DNA from: Spongilla lacustris
Lineage: Eukaryota > Porifera > Demospongiae > Spongillida > Spongillidae
Assembly: GCA_949361645.1 (NCBI GenBank)
Contig: OX442418.1
Coordinates: forward strand, 13,338,689-13,402,688
Direction of reading: 5' to 3'
Length of the DNA: 64,000 bases
A program made the position numbers and the translations under genes. This document shows positions 49,566 through 62,969 of this stretch, piece after piece. The first letter of the stretch is position 1; each line of letters begins with the position of its first letter. The notes below the pieces were generated by a model, which was not told the origin of the DNA, made no database searches, and saw only the letters and a list, made by a program, of their open reading frames with translations.

Positions 49566-52500
49566 GCACACAGTCACATGACTGCACACCATACACATGA
49601 TACAAAGGTTCATTTCTTGTTCCTAGCTTCTTCTGCCATTAAGGGATTCTGTATGCACATGTTGGTGGATGATGAATTTACAAACACTTACTACACTGCT
49701 TGCAAGAGTGGACCACACCCACACTGGACCTTTTATTTGGCACTGTCGTTCTTTAGAATGGCTTCAATAGCACAGGTATGCTATCCCTGCCCCCCAGCAT
49801 GATTTTGGTGTGACCCCCAGGCATTATGTAGGGGGTGTACACCAGAAGTATCCTAGGGAATGCTAGCAGTGACAGAGCTACTTCCTTCATGAAGATGGTG
49901 AAGCCTCTGGCTGAAGGAGGTCTTCTGTTTGCCAAGTAAGTGGCCATTATGTGTGTGTGTGTGTGCATGTGCTAGTTATTACCTGTGTGTGTTAGTCTGT
50001 TCACTCAGGTCTAAGCCTAGTCCCCTTCCCTCTCTGTTCACTCAGGTCTAAGCCTAGTCCCCTTCCCTCTCTGTTCACTCAGGTATAAGCCTAGTCCCCT
50101 TCCCTCTCTGTTCACTCAGGTCTAAGCCTAGTCCCCTTCCCTCTCTGTTCACTCAGGTCTAAGCCTAGTCCCCTTCCCTCTCTGTTCACTCAGGTATAAG
50201 CCTAGTCCCCTTCCCTCTCTACTGCACTTCATTGGCTACTCTTCACGTCCATACGTTATACTGCAGTGTGTGAAGGATTTCATAACAGAACATGTCTACC
50301 CTGTAGAGAAGGTATCCTAACCGTGATGCCTTTGACAACCTACCTTAATGTTCTGTTGGTCTTGGCCCCAGGCCTACTACAAACATGCAAGTGATCCCTC
50401 TACAATGTGGACTGTCTCTCCCATTGTGGAGCAACTGAAAGTGAAAGCTCAGGCCGCTGGATTGTGGAACCTGTTTTTGCCCAGTGTATCTGGATTGACA
50501 CAGCTGGAGTACGCACCAATGGCTGAAGAGATGGGACGTAGTCCTCTTGCCTCTGAAGCCTTCAACTGTTCTGCCCCTGACACTGGTATGTGCCCAAATA
50601 ACAGTATTGGTTGTGGTGACCTTGGTGATGAGGTAATGGTGACCTTGGTGATGAGGTAATGGTGAACTTGGTGATGTGGTTATGATGATCTTGATGATGA
50701 AATTACATGTATGGTGACCTTGGTGATGAGATTAGTGTTACCTTGGTGATGAGGTTATGATAACCTTAGTGATGAGGTTATGATGACCTTGGTGATGAGG
50801 TTATGATGACTTTGGTGATGAGGTTATGATGACCTTGGTGATGAGGTTATGATGACCTTGGTGATGAGGTTATGATGACCTTGGTGATGAGGTTATGATG
50901 ACCTTGGTGATGAGGTTATGATGACCTTGGTGATGAGATTATGATGACCTTGGTGATGAGGTTATGATGACCTTGGTGATGAGGTTATGATGACCTTGGT
51001 GATGAGGTTATGATGACCTTGGTGATGAGGTTATGATGACCTTGGTGATGAGGTTATGATGACCTTGGTGATGAGGTTATGATGACCTTGGTGATGAGGT
51101 TATGATGACCTTGGTGATGAGGTTATGATGACGTTGGTGATGAGGTTGTGGTGGGTGTGATGGTTAGGCATACCTATAGGTTTATGTGACATCCTGTCTT
51201 GTTGCTAGGTAACATGGAGGTACTCCATCTGTATGGGAGTGAAGACCAAAAGAAGCGTTGGTTGGAACCACTGTTGGCAGGGAAGATACGCTCGTGTTTT
51301 GCTATGACAGGTACACGTAAAGCATTCGTGGAGATATCACTCACTACTCTTATTGGACAGAGCCCAATGTTGCATCCAGTGATGCTACCAACATCACCTG
51401 CTCAATCACGAGGGCTGGGGACCAGTACATTGTCAATGGAAGGAAATGGTGGACAAGTGGTATGTGGGTACGAGGTGTCAATGTGGGGTGTGAACTGCAA
51501 GGTGTCAATGTGGGGTGTGAACTGCAAGGTGTCAATGTGGGTGTGAAGTGCCAATGTATGCGGGTGCAGGGCATCATTGTGTTGGTGTGGTAAGGTGCAG
51601 ATGTGTGAATGTCACTATAGTGGTCAAACTGTGTTGTGTGTGCTGCACAGGTGCTGGTGATCCAAGGTGTACGGTTGCTATAGTGATGGGTGTGACCAAT
51701 CCCAATGCAGACAGGCTCCACCGACAATCAATGATTCTTGTTCCCATGGATACGCCAGGTGTAAAAAAAATACGTCCTCTTTCTGTGTTTGGCTATTTTG
51801 GTAAGAACATCTCATTATATGGGAGGACAGATGCCCACCCATTCCTCATGCAGATGCCCCTCATGGACATTTTGAAATTGAATTTGCCAATGTTCATATA
51901 CCAGCATCCAACCTGATACTGGGTAAGCTTTGGTGGTATGCATAACCTCCCACCTCCTCCCACCTTCACTCCTTGAAAGGCAGGAGCAGCAAGGGAGGGG
52001 GAGGGGTGGGGATGGCAAGGGAGGGGGAGGGGTGGGGATGGCAAGGGAGGGGGAGGGGTGGGGATGGCAAGGAAGGGGGAGGGATGCAAATTAGAAACAG
52101 AACTGTAATAAGTATGGGATGAGAGGATAGAGGTGTAGGAAGGGAAACAAGGGGGGGGGGGGGGGGGCATACAAGAGAAGGGGCCACTACTTGTACATAT
52201 TTGGGGGGGGTGGGGGGGGGGGGCATAAAAAAGGCCACTACTTGTACATAAGGAGTATAGAAGAGAAGGAGCCATCTATGGGGTTGAACTGCTCATCTAC
52301 TGCAGGTGAAGGGCGTGGCTTTGAGATAGCACAAGGACGGTTGGGTCCTGGGAGAGTGCACCATTGTATGCGCTGTGTTGGGCTGGCTGAGCGAGCTTAC
52401 GAGATGATGTGTGAGAGGGCTTTAACGAGGAAGGCATTTGACAAACTCCTTGTACAGCAGGTATCATGTGTGTGTGTGTATGTGTGTATGTGTGTGTGTG

Positions 52501-53020
52501 TGTGTGTGTATGTGTGTATGTGTGTGTGTGTGTGTGTGTATGTGTGTATGTGTGTGTGTGTGTGTGTGTATGTGTGTATGTGTGTGTGTGTGTGTGAATG
52601 TATAAATCCTAATATGTGATATCCATCTCCTCCAAAGCAATCAATCAGGACTACAATTGCAGAGTCAAGGATGGAGATAGACCAATGTAGGTTGTTGGTG
52701 CTTAAGGCAGCACACACCATTGACCGCGATGGTTACAAGGCAGCCAGGAAGGAGGTGTGTTAAGTTTTGCAGCTGTGCACTGTAATCATCAGTATGGACT
52801 TGTGTGACAGGTTGCAGCTATCAAAGTCATAGCACCTTCCATGGCCTGTCGTGTTGTTGACAGGGCTATCCAGATCTATGGTGGGATGGGAGTCTGTCAA
52901 GACTCCCCACTGGCCTATATGTATGCTGGTGCTCGAACCCTTCGTATAGCCGACGGACCGGATATTGTGCACTTGGAAACCGTTGCAAAAATGGAGTTGA
53001 AAGCTATGGCGAAATTATGA
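48361..53020 (+). CDS. ACAD11: ACAD11-like: aminoglycoside-phosphotransferase-type kinase fused to acyl-CoA dehydrogenase
   Basis: ACAD11 combines a phosphotransferase domain with an acyl-CoA dehydrogenase domain and is reported to act on 4-hydroxyacyl-CoA substrates. Kinase half: [67 protein letters not shown], the catalytic [13 protein letters not shown] and the metal-binding [20 protein letters not shown]. Dehydrogenase half: [117 protein letters not shown] and [20 protein letters not shown]. The protein ends MAKL; AKL fits a PTS1 peroxisomal signal. The first donor is AA|GTACAT, so exon 1 is 48361 to about 48479. An exon at about 50194-50310 ([17 protein letters not shown]) begins at the last copy of a six-copy repeat of its own acceptor. 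PRPS starts 120 bp downstream on the same strand. Confidence 0.94.
49510..49564. repeat. (CA)n microsatellite in ACAD11 intron
   Basis: About 27 CA units directly after a kinase-domain exon. Confidence 0.97.
49996..50222 (+). repeat. 37-bp array repeating an ACAD11 3' splice site and exon start
   Basis: Six copies at exact 37-bp spacing (exon-start positions 50009, 50046, 50083, 50120, 50157, 50194). Each is tctgttcactcag followed by gt(c/a)taagcctagtcccctt and ccctc. The sixth copy is the true exon. The c/a site goes c, c, a, c, c, a, so the array is a doubled 111-bp trimer. The preceding exon ends GCC AA, so only the last acceptor keeps the frame; earlier ones reach a TAA one unit later. 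Confidence 0.96.
50618..51150. repeat. 23-bp minisatellite in ACAD11 intron
   Basis: About 22 copies of tgatgaccttggtgatgagg plus tta, degenerate in the first five and nearly perfect later. It runs between the exon ending GACACTG and the exon starting NMEVLHLYG. Confidence 0.96.
51473..51545. repeat. 27-bp triplicate in ACAD11 intron
   Basis: Three copies (the last shortened) of gtgtcaatgtggggtgtgaa plus ctgcaag, shortly after a donor. Confidence 0.85.
51985..52090. repeat. Purine minisatellite and G-runs in ACAD11 intron
   Basis: Four copies of a roughly 28-bp unit ggcaagggagggggaggggt plus ggggat. Two long G runs follow at 52152-52168 and 52203-52223, preceding a duplicated ggccactacttgtacata motif. 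Confidence 0.9.
52458..52605. repeat. TG/tatg compound microsatellite in ACAD11 intron
   Basis: Four copies of a roughly 38-bp block of (TG)n with tatgtgtgtatg. Confidence 0.95.
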
Positions 53021-53139
53021 AGTACAGATTTTACAGATTTTAACCGTTTGTGTGCGACCACGTGGCGTTATTAATAATCTTTTTATTGCATCATATTAGT
53101 TTAATATAGACGAGGTGTGCATGTGGTGCAAGGTGATAG

Positions 53140-54636
<1,497 letters not shown>

Positions 54637-54692
54637 CGCTGTGTTTGTATGCCTGCAAGTATACATGTATGTTTTTTTGCTGGTTATAAATA

Positions 54693-55536
54693 TTATCGAT
54701 AGTTATACTGTACAACACTAGTTAAAGGTTTAAGTTTGGTGCCAAATGCATTATTAAATATTGTCAGGAGCTGAGATTCACCCTGAAACATCTGTGGGTT
54801 GAGAAGAATCACACAAACAATAAATGCAGTATACGAACTCAATAACTTGCACTTTGAATATTTATATGTAGCCAATGCCATGTGGAAATAGAAAAGCAGC
54901 AAAGCTAATTAAGCCTACAGTACTAAGCCCTACCTTGATCTCGTACCCAGACCCACATGTGGTACGATGCTTAATAACTATGGCTTCGTGAGCGTTAATA
55001 CATACTAGCCTCGTGCCCAGACCCAATGCATCGACCGGTAGTTACCACTCCAGCCCCTCCCATCTCTTACGGCATCACACGTCACTTGTGTGTGGTGGGT
55101 GTGGCCCATGAGGTGGCATAGGGCGTGGGTTACGAGTATCGGCAATCTGTCCACGAGGTCCGTTCGATCGGCTGCACATTGAGCAGCGATCAGAGGCATT
55201 CCTAGTACTACGTCACCAAGGTTGTAATCAAATGCCCTCACAGGCGAAGGCAGGTTACCAGGAATCGTGATCTGGAAAAAGTGGATGTTGGGTAAATTTG
55301 GATGTACAATAGTTTATCCTTCTCACCTCATGATATGGGAATGAAAGAACGTCAGTGGGCGCATTGACATTCCGGTATTTTCTGTTTAAATTCCGTATTT
55401 CACGGTTATCGACACACGCGACGCTAACATCAAACTTTTCGGCGCGCGCTGCATTCAGCAAAAACGTGCAATGGAACTGCAACAGGTGTTCGTTGATCCG
55501 CACAACCTGTTGTAGGTTTTTCAACCAAACAGGCAT
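54693..55536 (-). CDS. YBEY: YbeY-type endoribonuclease
   Basis: YBEY is a metal-dependent endoribonuclease of bacterial origin, mitochondrial in animals, needed for maturation of ribosomal RNA or ribosomal proteins. Three exons, 55327-55536, 55071-55271 and 54693-54791, join in phase to 169 aa (human 167). Signature features are CVDNREIRNLNRKYRNVNAP, TDVLSFPYHE, YNLGDVVLGMPLIAAQC and the zinc-binding HALCHLMGHTHH (H-x3-H-x5-H). The last exon encodes MFQGESQLLTIFNNAFGTKL, aligning with human QMFQKEKAVLDELGRRTGTRL. Minus-strand neighbour of INO80C, whose stop lies 77 bp upstream of the YBEY start. Confidence 0.94.
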
Positions 55537-55613
55537 TACCGGGTGGTATTACAGTGAAACGTGTACAATACGAGAACATACGGTATTAATAATTAACGGA
55601 TGACCAATGCATG

Positions 55614-56419
55614 TCAGGTGATGGGTACTTTGCCTCTCAGTGCAAGATAGCCTTGAATTATGTCTTGTGGAAGGGTTCTGATCAATTGGAATTCTTCACT
55701 AGTGCTGAAATACATACCACTGAGGGGATCTGTGTACTTAGCCTGGAAGAATTTGGGGGAACATGTATCATTAGTATTTAAATTAATGCTATTAAGACCT
55801 ATGTCAATAGCAAATTTATCTTGGCAGCTTACAATTAGTCCAGATATGTCAGCATACTTCTTAGGTGGTTTGAAAGGCGGTGGGGCATCAATGTTGCTGT
55901 CTATTTTTAGAAGTATGCAATCAAAACAATTTCCAACAGTTAGATTTGAAACTTGCATGTGGGGTCTTGAGGGTCCCAGTCCAAGCTTCTCTCAGCTGTC
56001 AATATTTGTTTTAGATTTTTCCAAGTCTTCTTTTTATTGGATGCCAGAAATGAAAACTGAAGGAATAATTGTCACGTGATCCACAACCACTGTGAGGGAG
56101 TAAAAACAAAACCTACTGAAAATTTCGGGTCCTTGAACCGTATTTGGACATTTTTCCTTGGGCTCTCACTGCTTCCAGCATTGCTGTCCTCTGGGGTACT
56201 ATTCCTAGATCGCAGAACGGGTGCATCCTTCACTCTCAGGTCAAGCTTTACGAAGTTTAAAGACACCGTTAGTTGCTGAGACTTCTCTTTTTTGCTCAGC
56301 GTTTTAGGTGGAGTGGGTTCAATACTGGCTCGCTTTGGTCTCTTTCTGACGGGTTCTTCGACTAAAGCCTCAAGCTCTGTTGCCCTACGGCTCTTTTTCC
56401 TCGTCCTCTTTTCTGACAT
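55614..56419 (-). CDS. INO80C: INO80 complex subunit C (Ies6-like, YL1 C-terminal domain)
   Basis: INO80C (yeast Ies6) is a subunit of the INO80 chromatin remodeller and contacts the actin-related protein module. Exon 1 (56117-56419) encodes a Lys/Arg-rich N-terminus, SEKRTRKKSRRATELEAL to RFKDPKFS, which corresponds to human PLPFKDPNF. Exon 2 encodes KTWKNLKQILTAERSLDWDP and exon 3 IDAPPPFKPPKKYADISGL, from an acceptor at ACAG|CAACATT. Exon 4 encodes AKYTDPLSGMYFSTSEEFQL, IRTLPQDIIQGYLALRG and a stop at 55614-55616. Those last exons form the YL1-C domain. The N-terminus is diverged, as in most species. Divergent from ANKAR. Confidence 0.92.
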
Positions 56420-56625
56420 TTTAACGTAAATACTCTTTTAACCCTTATCACCACATACTGCGTCACGTTAGTAAGCGACACATCAGGCTTGCCGCCACTC
56501 AACCTTCATACAGTTAACAGTGTTCAGAAATTTTATACAATGTATACATAGTACATGTATGTAAGGATTGAGTGTATTGCAAAATTTGAGATTTAAAATA
56601 TCCCTGTTACTATGGAAACGTCGCG
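56420..56625. promoter_or_regulatory. Divergent promoter interval INO80C / ANKAR
   Basis: 206 bp between two opposed start codons, AT-rich in its right half (tatacatagtacatgtatgt). Confidence 0.45.
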
Positions 56626-59600
56626 ATGAACAAAGCAGCAGAAGATGCGCTCAAAGCAGCGCGGGAAGCCAGCACCTATTTTGAGAAATTCGACAAAGCT
56701 AATTTATATCATGCACTAGCCCACCGAGACAATGATTGGCTTCTTGCAAATCAGACGGAAGCTTCTGGTAGCACATCTAAGTTTATGGACGGGCTTAAAC
56801 CGCCTAATGCAGAGGGGAGGTACATCGTCTTGGTGCCCCAGAAGGGCGCCAAGGCCATACAGCTACAGGAACTGCACCAAATTGTCCGCGAAATGGTGGA
56901 AGGAATATACGTATTTCAACAGCTGCCTTCCATCACCTTCGAACCTAACCATGACAGCAGCAGTGTTTGCTGCATTCCCTCTGCGTATCACGACACGCTG
57001 ATCGGACAGGCACTGTTTGGTGTTAACTACTTCATCGGATCCCTTCTGCATGGCACCACCATACCACAGAAGGAGAAGAGAGGCAAGCTCAGTGACACTT
57101 GGAAGAAAGCTCCAGTGGAGAGCTTGAGGTCATTGTTTATGTCAGAAGGAATGGTGAAAATGGAGGACGATCCAGAGCTAGGGAGCAACCTGTATCAAAA
57201 GAAAAGGCTGCCATTTTTGCGTTATCCACCAAAGAATGTGGACTGTGAACTGGCAAAGAGAGAGCTAAGTCCTCGCCTTAGCACTGGGGAGGAGCACCAG
57301 CAGCAGACCGACTACATATCACATGATTTCTTTTTGAAGTGTCTCCATAATGTCAGCATTGGGTTGGTCCTACGTCTGGACAGCATCCATCAGGATGGAC
57401 CACTGCTGCTCTACAATGCTGGCTTTGATGTCACCACAAGCATAGTAAACTTCAAAGAAGAGGGGCGGGACCTCTTTGTGCACCTGCACACATACCTTCA
57501 GCAGCAGCGTGACTTTATTGCCGAGAGCTTATCCAAACACACAGAGATCCTACATTATCTTGACCTGCTTGGCCTTGTCTCCTTCCTCATCCCTTTTCTG
57601 ATCACACTCAGACAGTCCAACAAAGTAATAGCCATTGGCTCAATCAGGCCATCGGTCTCCAAAGACTTGCTCAGGACCGACAAAGAGTTGCCTCCCTTCT
57701 TCCCTTCAGAGGCCTCAAGATGGACGCCGTATGTGGCCCCAAACAGCTATGACTCCATGTGCAGCTTTGTCAACTTTCACAAGCGCCAGGGTTTGGTAAC
57801 CAGTTGTCAACTTGACATTCCCGATCTTGCTTCAGCCATTGCTGCCGGCTCTGTGTCCAGCACAGACATGATGTCTTGCAGCTACAGAGACATGACCCAC
57901 CACTGCCTGGTCCTCACTGTGGAGGAGTATTACACCAACACACCTAAGCTCCCTAGGTGGCTGCATGCCATGATAGCTGAGCTCAAGGTCCACTTTTCCC
58001 GCCAGCCCACCATCACAGATTCTCGCATACAAGACTTCCTTAGGAAATCCATAGGTCCCAGACATGCAGCGAAGTTGAAGAATGCAAATGTGACGCTACC
58101 AGCAAGCATTGAGAGAGGGCTCCTCCCCTCTGTGGTGGCCTTGCTCAAACGGACCACAAAGACACGTCTGAACAAGCTGGATGAAAAGGGCTGGGCACTT
58201 GTGCACTATGCTAGTGCGCACTGTAGGACTGATGTGCTCTCAGCACTCCTTGGGGCAGGTTGCAATTGGAACCAATGCTGCCAGACCCCGAGCCAATCAG
58301 ACACCCGCACTCTACCCATCCACCTAGCTGCTCAGGCAGGGGGTCTGGACACTGTGTGTTGCCTGCTGAGGTATGGAGCCTTGCCCAGTGAGGGGGATGA
58401 CCATGGCTGGCTTCCCATACACCACGCAGCGTTCCATAACTACCAGAATATTGTGGACCATCTGGTGGGCGTGGCTCCGGAGAGCATTGATGCTGTGACA
58501 ACAGATAAGGAGGGTGCCACCCCTCTGCTGTTAGCTACCATGAATGGAGGGTTTGACACCGTCAAAACCTTGGTGAGACTAGGTGCAAGCTTAGTTGCCA
58601 GAACCAAGTCAGACTGCAACATAGTCCACCTTGCTACAGTAAACTACCATCTTAACATCCTTAAGTATCTGATTAATTTGAACCAACCAGTCCTCTCTGT
58701 GTGGGAAGGTCTGGTCCCAATGCTGGCCACCGACCCATCTGGACGTCCCTGTGAGGCAGCCGTAAGAGTGCTGGACACCCTTACCAAATGGAAGCCAGTA
58801 CACACCCACCTCCTCGCACACAAGGCCATACGGCTGTTGGTCAGTCTGCTGAGGCTGGCCAATGAGAAGCTGCAACACCTCGCGGTACAGGTACTCTCCA
58901 ACATATCACATGTCAAGGAAGTGGGTGTGGCTATAGTGGAATCAGAGGGCATCCTCCCACTGGTCAATCTCCTCAGGTCACCCAATGAGCATGTGCAGTC
59001 CTGTACATGCCTGGTCCTGTGTGATCTGGGAATGGTTCTAGAAAACCAGGTTGCCATAGTGAAGTCGGGTGCCGCCCCCTCTCTGGTTCAACTCTTGCAG
59101 TCTGACAGTGATGACGTACAGCTCTTCTCTGCAGCGTGCATCGCCATTTTGACCTCCGACACCCCAGACAATCAGGCTGCCATAGCCGACAGTGGTGGGA
59201 TACTTGGCCTAATGTCCCAGCTGAGCTCCCATCTTGCCTCTGTGCAGGCCTGTGCAGTTAGTGCCCTGCACGCCATATTGAAGGGCCACACCCCCAACCA
59301 GAACAAGGCCCTGGCCTCAGACCTTCTTTCCCACGTCCTCCCACTCCTTCAGGCCAAGGAGCCCTCTGTTCACTGTGGTGCTGCCTTGACCATTGAGGCA
59401 GCAGTGGAAGGGAACGAGGACTGTCAGAGGGTGCACCGGGACAGTAAGACCTGCATCTCCCTTCTTATTCGCCTCCTAAGGATGAGAGACCCAAAGGTCA
59501 AAGTGTGCGCTGGTTGTGCCCTATGGGCCATCGCGGGGCCTCTCCTTAGCAACAGGCAGTTTGTTGCCATGGAGATAGGAGTAGACCTGCTGGTGGACAT

Positions 59601-61172
59601 GTTGAGCATCCACAGTGAGCAGCTGGACTATGTGTGTGCACAGGCCCTCGCTGCTTATGCAGCTGAGCTAAGTGGGGATCGGGCCAAAATTGCAGGCATG
59701 GGAGGAGTGAGGTTACTGGTGGAGGCTCTGACTGTGCCCACCTCACAGAGGGTGTCTCTGGCTGTGATGGACACCATTGCAGCACTGGTCACCAAGCCTG
59801 CCCTCACCCCTAATACTGCCCTTCAGGAAGCCATAGCTGTGTCTCGTGGGCTTGCTAGGTTGGCTACCATGGCAACTGCGGGACCAGCAGATGACATAGT
59901 ACAGGTACAGGCAACCTGCACTCTAGCTAAGTTGGTTCTCCGCAATCCTGCCAACGAAGCTTACTTAAAAGCCAACACAAAGTTTTCCTTCTTGCAGGTG
60001 TTCAGGTTCTTTGATTCGCCTGACCCTGTTGTCCGACTGATGGCTGGATATTGTCTTGCTGTGCTGGCTTTCAATAACTCTGCTCAACTCAGCCATATGA
60101 AGGCACATGGCATGCTGGACATCGCTATCTTCAATTTCTTCCTTCACTCTGACAATGAATACTTTCAGGCTCATGCAGCCTTTCAAGTGGTGGTCCTAGC
60201 CAAACTTCTATCAGGAGTCAGAGATGTGGAGATCCAAGTCTATGGTATCAAACTGCTGGTGAAGCTGTGCTCATCCCATTTGGAGCACACCAAGGTTCTC
60301 ACAGCTGAACTGTTGGCTACGTTAGCACACAGCAGATGTGGCATTCCTGATACCCTGGTGATGGCTGGCACTATTGACCCAATTGTCATAAATATCCAGA
60401 GTTCAAGCAGGCCAGTGGTGGAGGGGGCATGTGTAGCACTGGGCTACCTCACGTTCAATGCAACTGCCTCTAGGATCTTGGCTAGCACGTTTAGGGATCA
60501 CCCTGAACTGTATGCCATTTTTAAGGCCCACACTAATCACATTGTTGTGTCAGAGAAGTTTCTTGAGACTTGGAGCAACATGGAGCTATGCGGGATCCCC
60601 TCCCTAAGGTATGTACACTGAACACCTTGTGTGGCTTGTGAGATAACTGTCCTGTTCTTGCCACACACACATACACACATATGCATATACACATACACAT
60701 ATACACATACACACATACGCATATACACACACATACACCCCCACACACACACATCGCCCCCCCCACACACACATACACCCCCACACACAAATACACACAC
60801 ATACACCCCCCCCCCCCCCCACACACACACAGTCTTGAGGCCAAAGGAGGACCACCTGTGTCCCAGGGGTGGAAAGTGGCCAGGTCACTTAGTCGAAGCT
60901 CCACCTCTTCTGGTAAGGATAGTTTTCTTATCCTAATACTATTATTTAATCCTCTCTACCCCCCCCCCCCCCCCCCCCCACACACACACAAAGGCTCTAG
61001 ATCAAAGGTACCATTGGCAGGACCACTACGTAAGATTCTCTCCCAACCAGCCATCCAGTCAGACCACACCCCTCAGTCAGGGCCACTCACCAGCAGGAAG
61101 CTTGCACTTCTCCCCAAAGTGACCAAAGCCCCACTTGTTCAACAACAATCTTTACCTGTTCGGTTTAGTTAA
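56626..61172 (+). CDS. ANKAR: ANKAR-like ankyrin and armadillo repeat protein
   Basis: Three exons, 56626-60608, 60833-60912 and 60994-61172, join in phase to 1413 aa (human ANKAR 1434). Residues about 1-490 form the family's N-terminal region without a named domain. Ankyrin repeats run from about 520 to 690: KGWALVHYASAHCRTDVLSA, PIHLAAQAGGLDTVCCLLRY, GWLPIHHAAFHNYQNIVDHL, TPLLLATMNGGFDTVKTLVR, NIVHLATVNYHLNILKYLIN. Armadillo repeats fill about 730-1320: LAVQVLSNISHVKEVGVAIV, SCTCLVLCDLGMVLENQVAI, LFSAACIAILTSDTPDNQAA, VCAGCALWAIAGPLLSNRQF, GACVALGYLTFNATASRIL. The last 80 residues are Ser/Pro-rich and basic. Function of ANKAR is poorly known. The huge first exon contrasts with the finely split neighbours. 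Introns 1 and 2 are CA/C-rich. Confidence 0.88.
60658..60832. repeat. CA-rich and C-run low complexity in ANKAR intron
   Basis: Imperfect (CA)n/(ta ca) with poly-C runs filling the first intron. The acceptor is cacacag. Confidence 0.95.
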
Positions 61173-62006
61173 TAATAAACACAGTAGGGTTTCTTGTGCG
61201 TTGTGCATTTCAATCCAGATCTTGCTTGGTGCAGGCAGCAAAACTAGATGACTAAACCTCATGTTGAAGGCTAAGATCAAAACCATTGTGCAAATTAAAG
61301 CTGTGCTGATTGCCACACACATGAGAAATGAATTGGTTATTGGGGAGGGGCCTAACACCATGCTGCCATTTTGTTACAAAAATGACCGGAAGGTTGCACA
61401 TAAACAGAATTTCATTCCTTTTCCGATTTATATATTATAGACTTTTTCTACCAGTGAGAGGGACTGTCGTTGCAAGATTGCGGCTAAATTCATACTTTCA
61501 ACATAATATGGTAAAATCTGACCTTATTTAAGGATGGCCATCCTTAAATAAGGATTGTGGGAGATTAAACATTAAGTCGAACGAATTCATCTGTGCAAAG
61601 CTAAGCCCCACGGCAACTCAAAATATCACTACTTTTGGACTGATCTTCATGCCCCATTCATAGAACTGAATGAAAATTGCACTAGAAAGTAGACAATAGG
61701 TGTGGGAGGATGTAAAAAAAATTTGGCTTTTTAAACTTTAACACTTAAAAATGTTACACACAAAAAGGTATTGCATGACCCAAATTGGGCTGTGGTCATT
61801 AATGTATCAGTGAGTTGTTTGTTTTGATTATAAGTAGTGTTAGAGGTGTATGCTGATTGGGAAAATGCGATTAGATACAATTTAACAATCATGGTTCAAC
61901 AGTAAAATTCAAAATTCATTTTCCAGTCTCTTTGTTGGGAATACTGTACAACTACCATGTTTACCTAGCAAGAGGACTACATGTATTTGTGCAAGCTAAT
62001 ATTTAT
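61173..62006. other. Intergenic DNA 3' of ANKAR with a 32-bp palindrome
   Basis: AT-rich, no gene recognised. A perfect 32-bp palindrome, ccttatttaaggatgg and its reverse complement, sits at 61522-61553. Its catcctta motif recalls the sub-terminal palindromes of the MITE at 62011-62965. Confidence 0.7.
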
Positions 62007-62969
62007 TTAACCTTTAATCTGCGTGAAACGATCCTGAATTCAGGATCGGTAAAATCCTGAATTCAGGATGGTGAGTTCTGCCGTTTATAACAACCATTGC
62101 AGTGAAAATTAAAATCATTAAAACATAAAAGCTGTTTGTTTCAACAATGGTGCGCACAATCTATAGCATGGAATAATTTTTATCGTCTAGAAAGCTGCCC
62201 AAACTTCAAGGATGCATAAGCACGTTCGTTGCTCCCGCGTACATAAATTAAATGATTAGCAATTTATAGTTTGTAATGCTTACAAAGAGCATTGAACATA
62301 TCAATTTTACTCCTTTTCACTACTTATTGGTGGTAGCACCTCCAGACTCTTGGTAGAAGTTGTATTTTTATCAAACTTGTACTCAAAATAATAGAAAAGT
62401 GTAATTTATTATCACTGTCCGAGCATCTGCCCCTTCCTTTTATGTCCCAACAGTACTGGTGACAGCATCTCTACCAATGCCAGGCATTTCTGCATCGCTC
62501 TCAACGACAGAAATGCTTTTTTATTTGTATTTTGCAGAGGCTAACCATCGTACTACCTGCTCTGACTCGCTTCGCTAGTCCGCGTTGAGTTAATTCGATG
62601 CTCGTACCTCCTGTGTCCCATATTGTTTAATTTGCTTATATGGCTCTCCTTACAGATCTTTGTAACAGTTTCTATCTTGAAAGTAAGCTTCCTGCTCTTT
62701 CCTCAACATTATACCCGACTTTGATGGTAACCGCGGCATTATTTGCGAACGAAAAAGTAAACAAAGCCTAAACATTGTTTTTTCTAAAAGAAATAAAGAT
62801 TTGAATGACTAAAATGGATAGTGCTGTTTAGATGAAAGCCTACAGAAGCTAAATATAAAAAAAAAAATCAGCATTACCGCTCGAATTTATGTCGATACGA
62901 GCGGCGTAAAGTCATCCTTAATTCAGGATTTCCATCCTGAATTAAGGATGAAAACAGATTAAAGGTTAA
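62007..62969. mobile_element. piggyBac-like MITE with TTAA target duplication
   Basis: Element 62011-62965 (955 bp) begins cctttaatctg and ends cagattaaagg, an 11-bp perfect terminal inverted repeat, and is flanked by TTAA at 62007-62010 and 62966-62969. TTAA duplication and a CC-start terminus are hallmarks of piggyBac-superfamily elements. Just inside each end lie pairs of short palindromes (atcctgaattcaggat at the left, atccttaattcaggat at the right). No transposase frame is present, so the element is non-autonomous. Confidence 0.85.
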
